Shown: piece after piece, positions 46,257 through 58,474 of the stretch
Layout: every line of letters begins with the position of its first letter
How positions within the stretch are numbered: the first letter of the stretch is position 1
Assembly (NCBI GenBank): GCA_036971715.1
Contig: JAVHJL010000002.1
Span: 3,690,501 to 3,754,500, forward strand
Length of the DNA stretch: 64,000 nucleotides
Reading direction: 5' to 3'
From: Arthrobotrys musiformis
Lineage: Eukaryota > Ascomycota > Orbiliomycetes > Orbiliales > Orbiliaceae
Notes under the pieces: model-generated
The model's input: the letters and a program-made list of their open reading frames with translations, nothing else
The model's database searches: none
What the model was told of the DNA's origin: nothing
Made by a program: the position numbers and the translations under genes

Positions 46257-49200
46257 CTACCAGTTTACCCAGCTTCTGCCTACCACCCGCCAAATTTTAA
46301 CCTCCCCACTCCTGAGATCCCCAATTCTGAAACTTTCCAACTTCACCTTCTTGCTCTCACGCCCCTGCTCGAAAATCCTGATCTTCTTTTTCGTCCCGTC
46401 CCAATCATACACCACCCCCACGTGGTCCGTCTTCGAGAGATCAAGGTTGTACTTCTGATGGAGACCACCCTTATGTCCCTGGAATTTCGCATTTCGGAAC
46501 GTTATAATATCCCCGCCACGAATCTCGTCGAGTTGTTGGATCGTAGCGTTTCCCAGATTTTGATATACCGTCACTCCGTAGGCCTTATTCCCTATCGGAG
46601 CCAGCGCCCCCGATGCATCTTTGATCAATTCCCCAGGAAGAGCTGAAGGGTTTCCATCACCGACCACCTTATTTTCCAATGATTTCGCCCCATCCAGTAT
46701 TGATTTTCCAAAGGTGCTCCACGCTTCCTCGAGCTTGTCCTGCCTAAGCGGCTGCGGCGGGGGCTCGTGTCGCTGCTCCAAACTAACATTGGCCGGACTG
46801 TCGCGATCAAATCTTGCGGTGACAATCGTTTGCGAATAATCTGAATAAAGTATATATACGTCACGTGTTATGTGAGCTCTCCCTCCCCGTTTGGTAGTAG
46901 TTGTGTCTTCAATCTCATAATAAACGTCCTTCCCACGGTTTTGGAATGTTGGCGGTGGCGTTGCCTCCTGTGTCCACCAATTCGTCGCCAACCCGAGGTC
47001 CTCATCTCGCGCCTGGAAGGAAGTATCATGAAGGCTCCGGCTCAAATCTACCGAGCGTCTTGAACTAGACATCGAAGCTCTCGGGCGATCTTCGGATGGC
47101 CGCGCGTGGCTCTTCTCCTGTCGTATAGACGCCCCCTGATTGTCGCTGGCGTCATTGAATTCCTCTTCTTCATCTTCCGGAAACGTAGGTGGTACTCTAA
47201 TGTAAGATATTGGCCGTGTCCGCTCAGGGAGCTCCCTCCTAGTCATCGGAGGGCTGGTGGGAGGGAGGGGAGGAGGAGGGATACTAGGTAGAATGTCGAC
47301 TACGGGTGGGGAAACAGATGTCGGGGGTGGAGGAGGTGGAGGCGGAGGTGGGGGGAGCCCCGGCGCTTGTCGGGGCGGCGGCGGCGCGGTTTGAAGCTGA
47401 GGAGATGGCAATGGCGTCTCATCGCTTTGTTCAGCGTCTTCCTCGTTTTGCCTCGCGCTTCCGTGAGGCCCTAGAGAGTCTTTGAATGGCTTGTTGCTAT
47501 CATCAAGCTCAGTATCAATATCCCCTTCATACTCAGTAACCTCTTCATCATCGTCATCATCACCATGGTCCGGGCGAGTTTCTTCAACGGAACGTCTTAC
47601 AGGAGGGGCCGCTGGAGGAGGTGGTGGTGGGCCCCGAGTAGCTGAACTTGTTGGCGGGGCCGGTACAGGAGCTGCTGACAAAGGAACCGGTGGCATTTGG
47701 CCACCCTTGCTGATATAGCTGGCCCTTTTGATGTTCATCGGAGTGGACGGGCTGTCTGGTAGAAGTGGGGGTGAACCAATGACGGATGTTCGCTTCATAG
47801 CGTTAGTGTCGAGAACGTCGGGACGTTGGGGGGGTGGAGGCGGGGGGGCAACGCCCATAGATGGCCGCCTTGGAACGCTAGGAAGCTCCTGGGCGACGGG
47901 GCTTGTCACACTGGCTTTCGGATCGTCCCCTGACATCTCATCATCGCTCTCCGATCCTTCTGTAGCATTCGCACCCCCAGCCGAATTCTTAATTGGAGGA
48001 GGCGCACTTGGAGGTGGAGGTGGGGGTGGCCGGGAATCGCGAGCTATTGAAATTGAATTTGTTACCTATACTCTTTACATCGGAAGATTTAGGGAGGGTG
48101 CATACAATTTGGTTTAATGGGGGATGTTGGTTCATCGTCAGCTGGAGTGCTAGTTAGAGCGGTGCTTTACACGTGATATAAGTGATACTCATGTACACCC
48201 ACCTTCGCTTTCGAGAGATGGTTGTGAAGCTTTGGGGGCTGAAGGTTCAGGAATAGTGCTCTCATCTTCGGTCGGAGCGTCTTTTACTGGAGAATCCGTG
48301 TCAGATTCGTGCTTTGGCCGTGGTGAACGGGCGGATTGATCGTCCGCATCAGAGTCGGTCGCGGCTTGTGTCGGAAGAGGGGGGACAGGTGCCCTTCCCA
48401 TAGGAAGAATTGGTATCATTCTAAATTGTTCCGGGGGAGGCCCGGATGATGATGATGACGGTTCGGGTTCCACAGATGGCTCCAATTTTGGGGTCTTCGG
48501 AGGCGGCCTATACGCTGCTGGGCCCCCCATCATTGGGATACCGCCATACATACCGCCCATGCCGCCCATGCCACCGGACATGGACATTTTCATAATACGC
48601 TCCCTAATGGCAAGTCGACGTGCAATTTCAGGGTCGACCTCCTCTTCCTCCTCCTCTTCCTCCTCTGCTTCATCGCCTTCCGCCTCGACGCCCTCGCCTT
48701 CTCCTTTCTCTGTGTCTCCTGCACCCTCACTAAGCTTTGCAGCTTCAGGTTTGGAACTGTCATGTTGGCCAGGCACATTTTGTGACTCTTGCGTGCCCTC
48801 TATGTCATTGTTGGATTCCCTGGCGGTGCCTTGGTTCTCCCTAGCAGCTTCGTTACTATTTCTCGGTGCCTCTAGGCTAGCCCTTGGCACTATAGTTTTG
48901 CAATATATATCATTGTCAGCGAAACCAGAGGGTTTAAAAATCCAACAAATAGCGAACGGGGTCCAGGTGGCAAAACTATCGGGGGTATGGCTTACAGCTG
49001 GTGTCTCCCTCCGAAGCAACCTCAGGGAGCTGGGACGCTTCTTGAGGCTCGGGCTTAGGGGCCAATTCTTCTTTCTTTTTTGGTGGCGGCTTTGGGGGCT
49101 TCTTGGGTTTCCCTCCCATGGCTGGGTTCAGTTGAACGCTTTGCAACATGGCGATCCGATCTTTTAAGCTCGAGACCTTGGGAGGTTCTTCTTGCGGTGA

Positions 49201-49914
49201 AGGTTCGTCCTGCCTGTTAACAGGGGGTTCTTTTGGAACCGGCGGCCGCGATTCAGTATCCCGACGGGGTTCTACATGTTGTTGGGCGGGGGGGATGAAG
49301 GCATTCTTAGACGGAGGTGGTGGGACGAAAGGCTTCTTTACGAAACCAGAGGACCTAGGTTGGCCGTGAGTGGGAGCGAGAGGGGTTGCGGTTGATCTGT
49401 TAAACGCAGCGATTCGGTCCCGAAAGGACCCCACAGGTTTATCCTCTTCTTCGGCGGAAGTTGGCGAAAGAGGCGGCTTAGGGTTCTCCGACTTGGTTCT
49501 GGGAGCCACAAAGCTTTTCCGATTAGTAGGTTGTTGCTGCTCCTTGGGAGGTGGGTTTTGCTCGACGGGGGCAACAGGGGCGGGAACAGGAGCAGTTTGC
49601 TTGGGTGGTGATTTCACTGGTTCGTCGGCGGGAGCCGCGGGAGGGGCCGCTTTCTTAGAGTCGTCATGCTGAGGGCGCACAGGGACGGGAGGGAGCTTCG
49701 GCGGCTCGGGTTCTTCTACCCGCTCGACGTAATTCTTAGGGAATATGCCCTGATGCAAAGCACCTTGGTTGTCGCGGTATTGGCCGTGCAGCCAATCGGT
49801 GCCTTCTTCCTCGGTGACCCTGATTTTCTGACCGGTAGTGAAGTTAAGGTCATCTTCATGAGGAGAGCTGTAATCGTAGAGGGCACAGACGGTGTAGGGC
49901 GGTCCGGCCGACAT
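46257..49914 (-). CDS. BBC1: SH3-domain actin-patch protein Bbc1 (Mti1)
   Basis: Adaptor at endocytic actin patches that binds type I myosin and restrains Las17/WASP-Arp2/3 activity in yeast. Exons on the minus strand: 49914-48996, 48889-48203, 48141-48106 and 48043-46257; 1142 aa (yeast Bbc1: 1157). An N-terminal SH3 domain (about residues 4-62) shows ALYDYSSPHEDDLNFTTGQ, the acidic RT-loop region, and GIFPKNYVE. The middle has long Pro runs, KKPPKPPPKKK, a Glu-rich stretch followed by RRLAIRERIMKMS, and many PxxP sites. The C-terminal 160 residues (WSTFGKSILDGAKS ... GDIITFRN ... HVGVVYDWDG) match the Bbc1/Aim3 cysteine-proteinase-fold domain. The ATG at 49914 (MSAGPPYTV) is preferred to 49974, which adds 20 residues unlike the family. 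Confidence 0.92.
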
Positions 49915-50114
49915 GGTGATTGAATCCGAGGTGGAAGCGCTTTGTTTTGCTACCTTCCAGTCATGTATCACCAAGGAGCGGGAGCAGGAGCAGTATGGAA
50001 GATGATGATGTAGGAGGCGTCAGCTTCACAGTATTGGCGGTAATGCTGGCGCGGTAGTGAGAGTATTAGTGATTATTAGGTGGTAGTGGTGATGATGACG
50101 ATGACGATGATGAC

Positions 50115-50159
<45 letters not shown>

Positions 50160-50695
50160 ATGGTGTTGATGGTGTTGGAGGTGTTGATGGTGGTGGTGGT
50201 GGTGGTGGTGGTGGTGGTGTTAAGATGGGATGGGATGGATGGTGCCTGGCAGTTGAGTGTAGCAGCAGTTGCCATGCAGAACGGAGCAGAGTGTATACGT
50301 AGACAATCGAGACAGGCCCTGGTGCCCCGTTTCCCCCGCCCTTCCCAGCTATAGCCAGTAACTAGGCCGGGCCGGGAGGTAAGTACCTAATCAGCGCACA
50401 CTACCACGCTGTGCACACTTGTGCTGACTTGGTTGTCAAGACGCTTGAGTGGGTACCTACCCAAATCATTGCCAGCATTTGATACTATGAGAAGTACATG
50501 TACATGCATTCGTCTTGGATACTGAGGTAGCTACTATCGATCTAGGTGGTAGCTATACCGATAAGGAATTCGAATGTCCCGTCGTCGCCCCTCCAACTGC
50601 ATCACAACACACAACAACAAACAATCCTTTCCTCCTTTCCCTCAAACCCTCGACACTCGAACTCCATTGCATCGACTCCAATCAATAACTCCACA
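49915..50695. promoter_or_regulatory. Divergent region between BBC1 and CSM1
   Basis: 781 bp between opposing starts. It is dominated by trinucleotide repeats: GATGAC/GATGAT at 50090-50159 and GGTGTTGATGGT/GGT at 50160-50221. Near 50374-50540 there are TAGGTA/TACCTA words. The CSM1 leader is C/A-rich (50590-50690). Confidence 0.55.
50090..50221. repeat. Compound trinucleotide microsatellite (GAT)n(GGT)n
   Basis: About 70 bp of GAT/GAC units run into GGTGTT and then a pure GGT tract. It sits in the promoter region shared by BBC1 and CSM1, so length changes could alter promoter spacing. Poly-Ser and poly-Val frames through it are artefacts. Confidence 0.9.
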
Positions 50696-52225
50696 ATGCC
50701 TCCGAAGAGATCCTCCAAGACCACTTTCACTTCATCAGATGATGATAGTGAGGATGCCTCTTTGGTACCTTCCACCGGTCAGTCCCCATATGCACACATA
50801 CACACATTCTTACTTACCCTCTGTGTGGCAGTCACGAATTTTAGCTAACTTTAGGGTCTATATGCCAATACACACACGTATACTCATGCAGATAGAAAAC
50901 AAACTGCCAGTAATCGAATTTCCGTAGAGTCTTCAGCTGTCAAAAAGAGCAGAGGACGGCCTCGCAAGCTACCAGCGGTAGTGTCCGAAATACCAGAAGA
51001 CCCGGAAGACCCAGACGACGGTTTGGCCGTGGCGTCTCAAGTCGGAACAAGCCTAGACATGAACAAACGCACTAAAGAACAGAAAGAGAGGGGGGGGAAG
51101 GGGAGCGGCAAAGGGAAAACAGCGCGAACAGCTGGAGAAGATACATCAACAAAAGACAAGATCCCAAATCGCAAAAAGGCAGTGGAGCAGAAGTTAGAGA
51201 TACCCGAAACGCAAGCTGCTCGCGGGGAAGCCTCAGAATCAGAGGATGAAGACATAGACGCATCTCAAAGTGAAGAATCAGACCCCACTCCAAGCAGCGG
51301 GAGAAACAAGAACCAAAAGGCGGGAAAGGGATCGAAAGCATCGAAAGCATCGGGCAAAGCTGATACCGATACGCTGGCCGAAGAACTGGCACAGTTAAAA
51401 CTTAAATACGAAAAACTACGACGCCTGCAAACCGACGATGCTGACGCTATTCACGCGGAGCAGTTTAAAGCTTTGGAGGAACGTGACAGGGGTTAGTCAC
51501 CCATGCCGTACTAACCTTTCTTCTTGATTTAATTATCAATTGATGTGCTTGAGACGAAAGGCTGATTTCCGGGATCAGCGTCACAGCGTATAATCGAGAA
51601 CCTCAAGGCTGAACTGAATTCAAGGTCCATATCGCTCCAGCAGCTTCAAAAAAAAGATGAGCGGATCCAGGAGCTCGAAAAGCAGAATTCGTTGATGGAA
51701 GGCAAGATTGAGCGACTGCTGCAGGACCACGCAGTGCTCAGTGCGAAACTAGAGACTGCCCGAAACATTGGAAAAACACCATCTAATAACCCGAAAGCGA
51801 TTGCTCCTGGTGGCACCTCGAAGGAATTTTCACAGCACCGAGAAAACCTATACTCCGACCTCTGTGGCCTGATTGTGGTCAACGTCAAGAGCGACGAAGA
51901 TGGTGGCATTGAGTACGACTGTCTCTCAACCGGGAAAAATGGAGGTAAGCTAAAGCTCCTGATAATCATGCACAGCCTATGGGGCACACTTTCTAAATCC
52001 GATTCGGCAGCTTTACACTTCAAACTGCAGCTTGATGCTGAGGATGATGAGGACGAGGTTGATGATGACGGCCCATACTTCACTTACAACCCCATGTTGG
52101 AAAGAGGCCGAGACGAGCGGTTGATAGCTGTCCTGCCGCCCATATTCCGAGACGAGATGAACTTCAAGAGAACCCGAGGGGTCGATTTCTATTTGCAGCT
52201 GATGCAGTCGCTCCAGTCGTCGTGA
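50696..52225 (+). CDS. CSM1: Chromosome segregation protein Csm1/Pcs1 (monopolin)
   Basis: Homodimeric kinetochore/nucleolar protein that crosslinks kinetochore or heterochromatin components; called Csm1 in budding yeast and Pcs1 in fission yeast. Exons 50696-50777, 50928-51491, 51579-51944 and 52011-52225 give 408 aa. The first about 150 residues are Lys/Ser/Glu-rich and disordered (KRSSKTTFTSSDDDSED, KSRGRPRKLP, an AT-hook-like block). A coiled coil covers about 160-270 (LAEELAQLKLKYEKL, IENLKAELNSR, IQELEKQNSLMEGKIERLL). The C-terminal globular domain (about 285-408) has LYSDLCGLIVVNVKSDEDG, FTYNPMLERGRDERL and DFYLQLMQSL, as in the Csm1/Pcs1 family. Divergent from BBC1. Confidence 0.92.
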
Positions 52226-52603
52226 AACCCAAAATTGAAATTTTGAAATTGAACTTGAGATTTGAAATCGAAATAATTCCGGGCTCGTTTTGTGTGTTGT
52301 CCCTGTTGGCCCTTGGCAGGAACTGCACCTGGCCGGCGTCGTAGCTATTGTTCTCACCGCACCACCACAACGCCTTACCACAACCATCGACGCTGGACGT
52401 CGCGCAGCTGGCAGCCTTGTTCTTTCGCCCCGCCCCACCTGCCCGCCGCCTTTTTTATTTGCAAAAAGAGAGAAAGAAAGATATGACAGCCTTGCCGCAG
52501 CAGCCCATGGAAGACCAGGCCTCATAAATGTAGTCCCTTCCATTGCAGATCATATCTCCAACCTCTTATCTCCCTCTACCTCGGTCCGGCTCGAAGAATA
52601 GCG
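52226..52603. other. Intergenic region between CSM1 and the RBR gene
   Basis: 378 bp with TTGAAATTGAA-type repeats just after the CSM1 stop (52236-52275). No gene is seen. Promoter of the downstream ligase gene. Confidence 0.6.
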
Positions 52604-54507
52604 ATGCCTCCCACAAAACTTCGCACGAATCCCATACGGCTACGAAACCAATGCCTTGATGCTCTCCACGAACTGTTCCCAGAAGCCGATGTTGGGGATC
52701 TGCGCTATCGTATCAATTCCAAATTCCAAGACCACACTGAACTTTCGGAACAGCTCAAAATGTTGCTCGAACAGTCCCAAATGGGTCGCAAGCTGAAGCA
52801 ACGGGCAGGAAATAACGAAGCTCTCCAGCCTTGGGAAATGTTTCGAAGTGACGAATACATCAAGGCCGTTGAATACCATTTGTATGTTCGGTGCCCACGA
52901 GAAAGCAACTTGGCCTTCTAACAGCCCTAATAACTGTCTTTTGAAACAGGCGAAAAGAGTTTAAAAGCCTTTCCAGATCGACAATCCTCGGCGTAATGGC
53001 GGAAAATAATAACCACTTTACTAGATCGCGGACAGTACTCATCGATATAAACAGGAAGTCATGGAGGCACAAAATAACATCCTGGATCTTCCTTCGTCCC
53101 AAGTCAGAGGAACCGAGAGCCATCCCTAAGCTTGGCCCTACCGGCTGCACAGAGCTTGATGAAGAGCTGTGGGAATTGGGCGCGCCGGGCCGGAAGGAGC
53201 AGGCAGCCTCGGATTTTGCCCTTGCCATGGCCATAAATGAAAAGGAGTACGAGGAGCTAGGTGCTTTACTTGAATGCGAATGCTGCTTTGGTGACTATGC
53301 GTTTGAGACCATGGTAGCTTGCTGCTCTGGACACCTGTTCTGCAATACTTGCATTTTAAACGCCGCAAAAGAAGGCATATACGGCCAAACGACCAGCCTG
53401 ATGCGGGAAAAGGGCACGATAAGGTGCCTTTCATCCGTAGCAGATCCACCGTGCGATGGGTACGTGCCTTTGGATTTGGTCTCGCAGGCTCTACCGGCAG
53501 ACATCCTACGTGCTATGGAGGACAAGTTTACAGAGGACGACATCACACATTGTGGTCTCCCCATCGCTAAGTGTCCCTTTTGCATGTACGCGGAAACGGA
53601 CGAAGTGCCCAATTGGACGGTTCGCAAGGGGGCCGTGTATGCAACGATTGCACCGGCACTGTTTATAGCATCCGCAAACATCCTATTGGTCTTGCTCCCC
53701 GCTCTTGCAGTGCTATTCGCTTTGAGTTACATTTATTTACTTGAAGTCGTTTCGGCCCCCACCGCCCTTTACTTCGAACAAGTTGTGTCAAAGTTGATAA
53801 ATCGGGCCGTTAAGCAAAAGCACGAGAAAATTCGCGGTCCGATGTTTCAATGTAAAAATGACACAGAAACATGTGGGAGGAAAAGTTGTCGGAACTGCGG
53901 GAAGGAGTGGAAGGCGTTCCATAAATGTTTCGAGAACGAAGAAGAGGCGCTCAGAATATGTGTAGAGAATGCAATGGCAGCTGCCATCAAACGTACAGTA
54001 AGTACAGCATCATGCTCTCGGGTCCAGAGTATCGAAGCTAACCAGAGATATGATGTGTAATTTTAGTGTCCGACATGCGGCACTTCTTTCGTAAAATCCG
54101 ATGGGTGCAACAAGCTGACGTGCGTATGTGGCTATGTAATGTGCTATGTATGCAGAGCCGATATCAAAAGCGTTGGGTATAAGCATTTTTGCCAGCATTT
54201 CCGTCAAGTTCCGGGTACGCCCTGCGCCGAGTGTGACAAGTGCGACCTTTACGTCCAAGAAGACGAGTCTCTGGTTTTAAAGCTCGCAGGCGAACAGGCA
54301 CAAGCCGAGTGGTTATCGAAGAACCCGGGGGTCACAGGCTGGAAGCCCCCGCAGCGTCAGGTGATTGCAGGATATACCCTCAAGGCAAACAGAGGGGATA
54401 CAACGTCTGCGATGCTGGCGTTGAGAGAACAGTCGCAGTCGATCAAGGAAGTTTTGGAGCAAGTGTTTTCTCGGGCTATCGAGGGGTTCATTGATTTTAC
54501 AACCTAG
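52604..54507 (+). CDS. RBR E3 ubiquitin ligase, RNF216/TRIAD3-like, with a membrane segment
   Basis: Predicted RING-between-RING ubiquitin ligase. Exons 52604-52881, 52950-53997 and 54067-54507 give 588 aa. RING1 starts near residue 200 (CECCFGDYAFETMVACCSGH, FCNTCILNAAKE). The IBR begins with CPFCMYAE near 305 and resumes with FQCKNDTETCGRKSCRNCGKEWK near 405. RING2 starts at about 443 (CPTCGTSFVKSDGCNKLTC, CGYVMCYVCRADI, HFCQH); the cysteine of KLTC (about 461) is the expected catalytic residue. This Cys pattern and GYKHFCQH tail match RNF216. Between the two halves of the IBR lie about 40 strongly hydrophobic residues (about 320-358), enough for two helices, which human RNF216 lacks. The N-terminus (NQCLDALHELFPEADVGDLR) looks CUE-like. 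The enzyme may be anchored in a membrane. Confidence 0.9.
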
Positions 54508-54853
54508 TTGTTCTCGTTCCTATTCCCTACTATATCATAATTATAATATGCACGGGAGTACCAGCGATTGATTAGAAGTCGCACATGTTGACGTCGAAAT
54601 ATATTTACAATTTATTGACAATTCAGACCAACCAATGATTGGGGGAACATTAGGGAAATTCGTATCAACTAAAACTAGTAGAATTCCAAGGATATCAATA
54701 TCAACAGGACTAGCTCGTAACCCAGATCCAACCAAAATATGCTCCACCTGGAGCACCCCAAAGAAACAATGATAATAATCACAATAATAATAAACAATAG
54801 CGGCGTCTGGGAACGAGACTAAAACAATAGTAATAAAACCACCCATCTATACC
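54508..54853. other. Intergenic region between the 3' ends of the RBR gene and FOX2
   Basis: 346 bp of AT-rich DNA with two converging 3' untranslated regions. No gene is seen. Confidence 0.7.
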
Positions 54854-57800
54854 TTACAATTTGCTTTGGGAAGAGCCGATTAGCTCAACCGCAGCGCTCG
54901 AGATTGCCAATTTGCCAGTCTCAACGACAACAACTTGGTAGATAACCTTGTTGCCCTCCTTCCACATCTCTGTCCTGAGGGTCTGTCCTGGGAGAACAGT
55001 TCCGGCGAACCTGACTTTGATGTTTTTGAACGGCCCAAATTTGTTGTACACGTGCTTTCCGGAGATTCCAAAGAAGCATAGGCCGTGCAGAATCGGGGTC
55101 TTGAATCCACCAACCTTGGAGAATTCAGGATCAATATGGAGAGGGTTCCGGTCCCCTGATAGTCTATACAAAGCGGCCTGTTCTTCGGTGGTCTTTTCTT
55201 CAACAACAAAGTCGGGTTTCCTTGCAGGCGGCTTGTTTGCTGCAGTGGCAGCTCCACGGTCGGAACCCTTGGAGTTGCCTCCGAAGCCACCAGAGCCCCT
55301 GATGAAAATGGAGGATTCGTTGTAGAAAACTTCCTCACCAGTGGCGGCATCTTTGGTGGTGACACCGGCGACAACAACTGCAGCGGCGCCCTTGTCAATA
55401 ACCTCGACGAGTTTAGGGTAGTTAACGAATGTACCCGATGTTGGGATTGGGTACTTCTTGACCTCGAGGTACTGCTCGCCATGGAGGAGCATCATGGGGG
55501 AGAAGTTAGGGACGATTTCGTCGAGGCTGTAGGGAGTCGCGGCATTGAATGGGGGGATAACACCAAAAGTGGGAAGAACTTCGAACTTGTCAGCGCTCTC
55601 GAATACCAAGTTTAGGTCAGTCCTCTTCGCTCCGAGGCCAAGGTTGTAGAGGATGACGTCTCTGTCATCGAAAACAAACTCAGAACCAGCAGCTTTGGCG
55701 GCCTTCGCTGCCTCGATGTTCTTGAGGTAGTCCGAGTCTCCCGATCCGCTCTCGGAACCAGACTTGTTAGAAAGGTTCTTCATGATCGAGCTCAACGCAT
55801 CCTGGGCGGATTCGGGGTGGTCTGCGCGGCCATCTTCGAAAGTAGAAATTCTCTCCCATTGAGCGGCAACATCTTCCACAGTTAGAAGGTTGTCAATGGG
55901 GAATCCATGACCACCGCTTCTCTGCCACCTGGTCTTTCCAACCCAGCCGGATCCAACCTCGTACAAGCCTCCAGTCGGGTCTGGGCAGTGGTCAGACGAG
56001 AGGAGGGCGACTAATGGAGCGATATAGTCAGGCTTGAGAGCCTGGACAATTTCTTCAGGCATGACTGTACGGGTCATGTTTGTACCAGCATTGGGAGCGA
56101 TGGTATTGACAAAAATGTTGTACTTTTGTCCTTCCCTGGCGAGAGCACGGGAGAATCCCAAAATTCCTAGTTTGGCAGCTGCGTAATTCGCTTGGCCGAA
56201 ATTGCCGTAGATACCGCTCGTCGATGTAGTGTTGACGATTCTACCGTACTTCTGGGCAAGCATAATAGGCCAGGCAGCCTTTGTAACTTTATAGGTTCCA
56301 CGAAGGTGGACGTCCATGACGATCTTCCACTGCTCGTCCGTCATACCCTGGAACGACTTGTCGCGAAGGATACCGGCATTGTTAATGATAATGTGAACGG
56401 CGCCGAAGGCATCGACGCAAGATTTGACGACGGCATCACCATCTTCTACCGAGCTCTTATTTCCGACGGCTGTGCCTCCGGCGGCCCGGATTTCGTTGAC
56501 GGTGTTATCGGGGTTGATGAGGTCGTTTACCACGACCTTTGCACCGAGTCTGCCAAAGAGCAGAGCGTACGCACGGCCAAGACTGGAGTGGAAAGTATTA
56601 GAATCGGGAAACGAATATACATTGCACAAATAATTGACGGGGATTGAGGATTTGATTACTTACCCACCGCCAGCTCCGGTCACCAAAACGACCTTGTCCT
56701 TGAAGTCGATGGCTGGGCCTTGTGGGTTTGGACCAACTGATTTGGATTGCTCAAGAAGGTCCATGAAATCGGCTGGGCCGTCGGGGTAGGATGGGGCAGA
56801 GTAGTCTGTAACCTGCTCCCACTTCTTTAGGATGGCTCCAGGGGTCATGGTGCTATCCGTCTTGTAAACGGCACCCTTGGAGCGCTCCCATCGGAGTTTC
56901 GCGACGTGACCGGCACCAGCTTCGAAGATGCCGCCATTCTCGGTTTGATTGGAATCGTGTACGAGGTAGGCAACAATTGGCACGATCCAGTCTGGTTTTA
57001 AGTTCGCGAGAACTTCCTCTGGCATAACAGTTTGTGTCATACGCGATGCAGCGACTGGAGCTATCGCATTGCAGAAGATATTGTATTTGGCACCTTCTTT
57101 GGCAAGGGTTTCGCTGAAACCAACCAGAGCGAGTTTCGCGGCTGTCAAAGGAAGGAACAAAAAAAAAGAAATTTTTTGTCAGTATGGTTACATTACTGGA
57201 GAGGCCGTCAGGGAAATGAAATAAACCTACCGGAGTAGTTGCACTGGCCAAAGCTTCCGAAGAGGCCAGCAGCAGATGATGTGTTTATTATTCTTCCGTA
57301 CTTTTGTTTTCTGAAGTGTGGCCATGCAGCTTTGGCGCACTAGAGTTTGAAATGCAATGCAACCGGATTCTTAGTTATAATTGTCTCTGTTTGGTAGGAT
57401 TGGGATGCATATGCACGCGCATATGCATATGGGGACAGGGAAGGAGGTACCTTGTAAGAACCATCGACGTGCACTTTCATGATAAGATCCCAATCGGCAT
57501 CCTTCATGTTTTTGAAAGAAATGTCACGGAGGATACCGGCATTGTTGATGAGGACATGGACGGTCCCGAAGGCCTTTACGGCGGTGTCGATGATCCTGTC
57601 ACCATTTTCGACCGAGTCGTAGTTGGCGACGGCTTTGCCGCCAGCAGCCTTGATTTCATCTACGACGAGGTCCGCGGCCTGGAGTGTTTGTCAGTTAGTT
57701 GGGAAATGGTTCTTTTTTACGGGGGTTCATTGGGATAATATTTATTACCTTCGAGGAGGCGCCCTCGCCTTTGAAAGAGCCTCCGAGGTCGTTTACGACG

Positions 57801-57910
57801 ACGCTGGCACCGCGAGAGGCAAAGAACAGGGCATAGGCCTTTCCGAGGCCACCACCGGCACCTGTGACGACAACGACCTTGTTGTCGAAGCGAAGTTCCT
57901 TGCCCGCCAT
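54854..57910 (-). CDS. FOX2: Peroxisomal multifunctional beta-oxidation enzyme (hydratase/3-hydroxyacyl-CoA dehydrogenase)
   Basis: Second and third steps of peroxisomal beta-oxidation: hydration of trans-2-enoyl-CoA to (3R)-hydroxyacyl-CoA and its oxidation to 3-ketoacyl-CoA. Exons on the minus strand: 57910-57749, 57678-57451, 57339-57231, 57141-56664 and 56582-54854; 901 aa (yeast Fox2: 900). Two SDR dehydrogenase domains come first, each with TGAGGGLG, NNAGILRD and a catalytic Y-x3-K (NYSAAK, NYAAAK). The C-terminal third is the MaoC/hydratase-2 region with YRLSGDRNPLHIDPEFS and FKTPILHGLCFFG, carrying the catalytic Asp and His. It ends in SKL, a perfect PTS1, so it is peroxisomal. The start at 57910 follows an upstream frame of low-complexity leader. 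A CCTCGG box lies about 310 bp upstream. Confidence 0.98.
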
Positions 57911-58474
57911 ATCGATCAATCTGTTTATAGATTCAAAATAGGGTATATATATGTGTATGTGGAGGGAAGGAAGGAGTCGAACGAGGGAAGGGAAGGAAGG
58001 AATGGAAAGAAGAAGAAGAATAGTATACAAGAGGATGCGATGGTTATTAAAATAAGGCGGACGATGGATGGATGGATGGATTGCCGGCTGGCGTTTGGAC
58101 TCGGGCCATTTCAGTGTATTTAAATTTCTCGGTCGGTTCAAACGGAGAGCAGAGCAGATCACAGCTGCAGCATCGCTGGTCCGTCTGCCTGCATGCGGCA
58201 GCTTGTGTGGGCTTTTGTGCCTCGGCTCTGGCTGACCCCAGCTGCTGCGTAGCTACCTGCTTGGTTGGAATCCCGGCTTCCCCACACCGGACTGAACCAT
58301 ATCATGTGTCCGGGCTCCGGCCTAACTGCTTCACATGCCAAAACCTCACTATAAAACATAATCTCAGGAACGAGTTAAATCTCCGCGATTTCTTTCCGAC
58401 CCCGGTGGATATATTTAAGCTGGGATAAAGAACAGAGAATAAAGAGTATCTACTTATATAGTTAGGAAATTTAA
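57911..58474. promoter_or_regulatory. FOX2 promoter and PAS-gene 3' flank
   Basis: 564 bp. Close to FOX2 it is pyrimidine-rich on the coding strand, with a GGAT tetramer repeat (58065-58080). A CCTCGG hexamer at 58220-58225 is the type of site bound by the fatty-acid regulators FarA/FarB in Aspergillus and Fusarium. The end nearest 58475 should hold the 3' end of the PAS gene. Confidence 0.5.
58220..58225 (+). promoter_or_regulatory. Candidate FarA/FarB site (CCTCGG)
   Basis: The hexamer CCTCGG about 310 bp upstream of the FOX2 ATG. Fungal Cut2/FarA-type zinc-cluster factors bind this word in beta-oxidation promoters; use here is inferred from position and gene function. Confidence 0.4.

Noticed and set aside
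54880..55482. 200-codon frame inside FOX2 on the same strand
   Set aside because: Shadow of the conserved FOX2 C-terminal exon; its translation has no family pattern.
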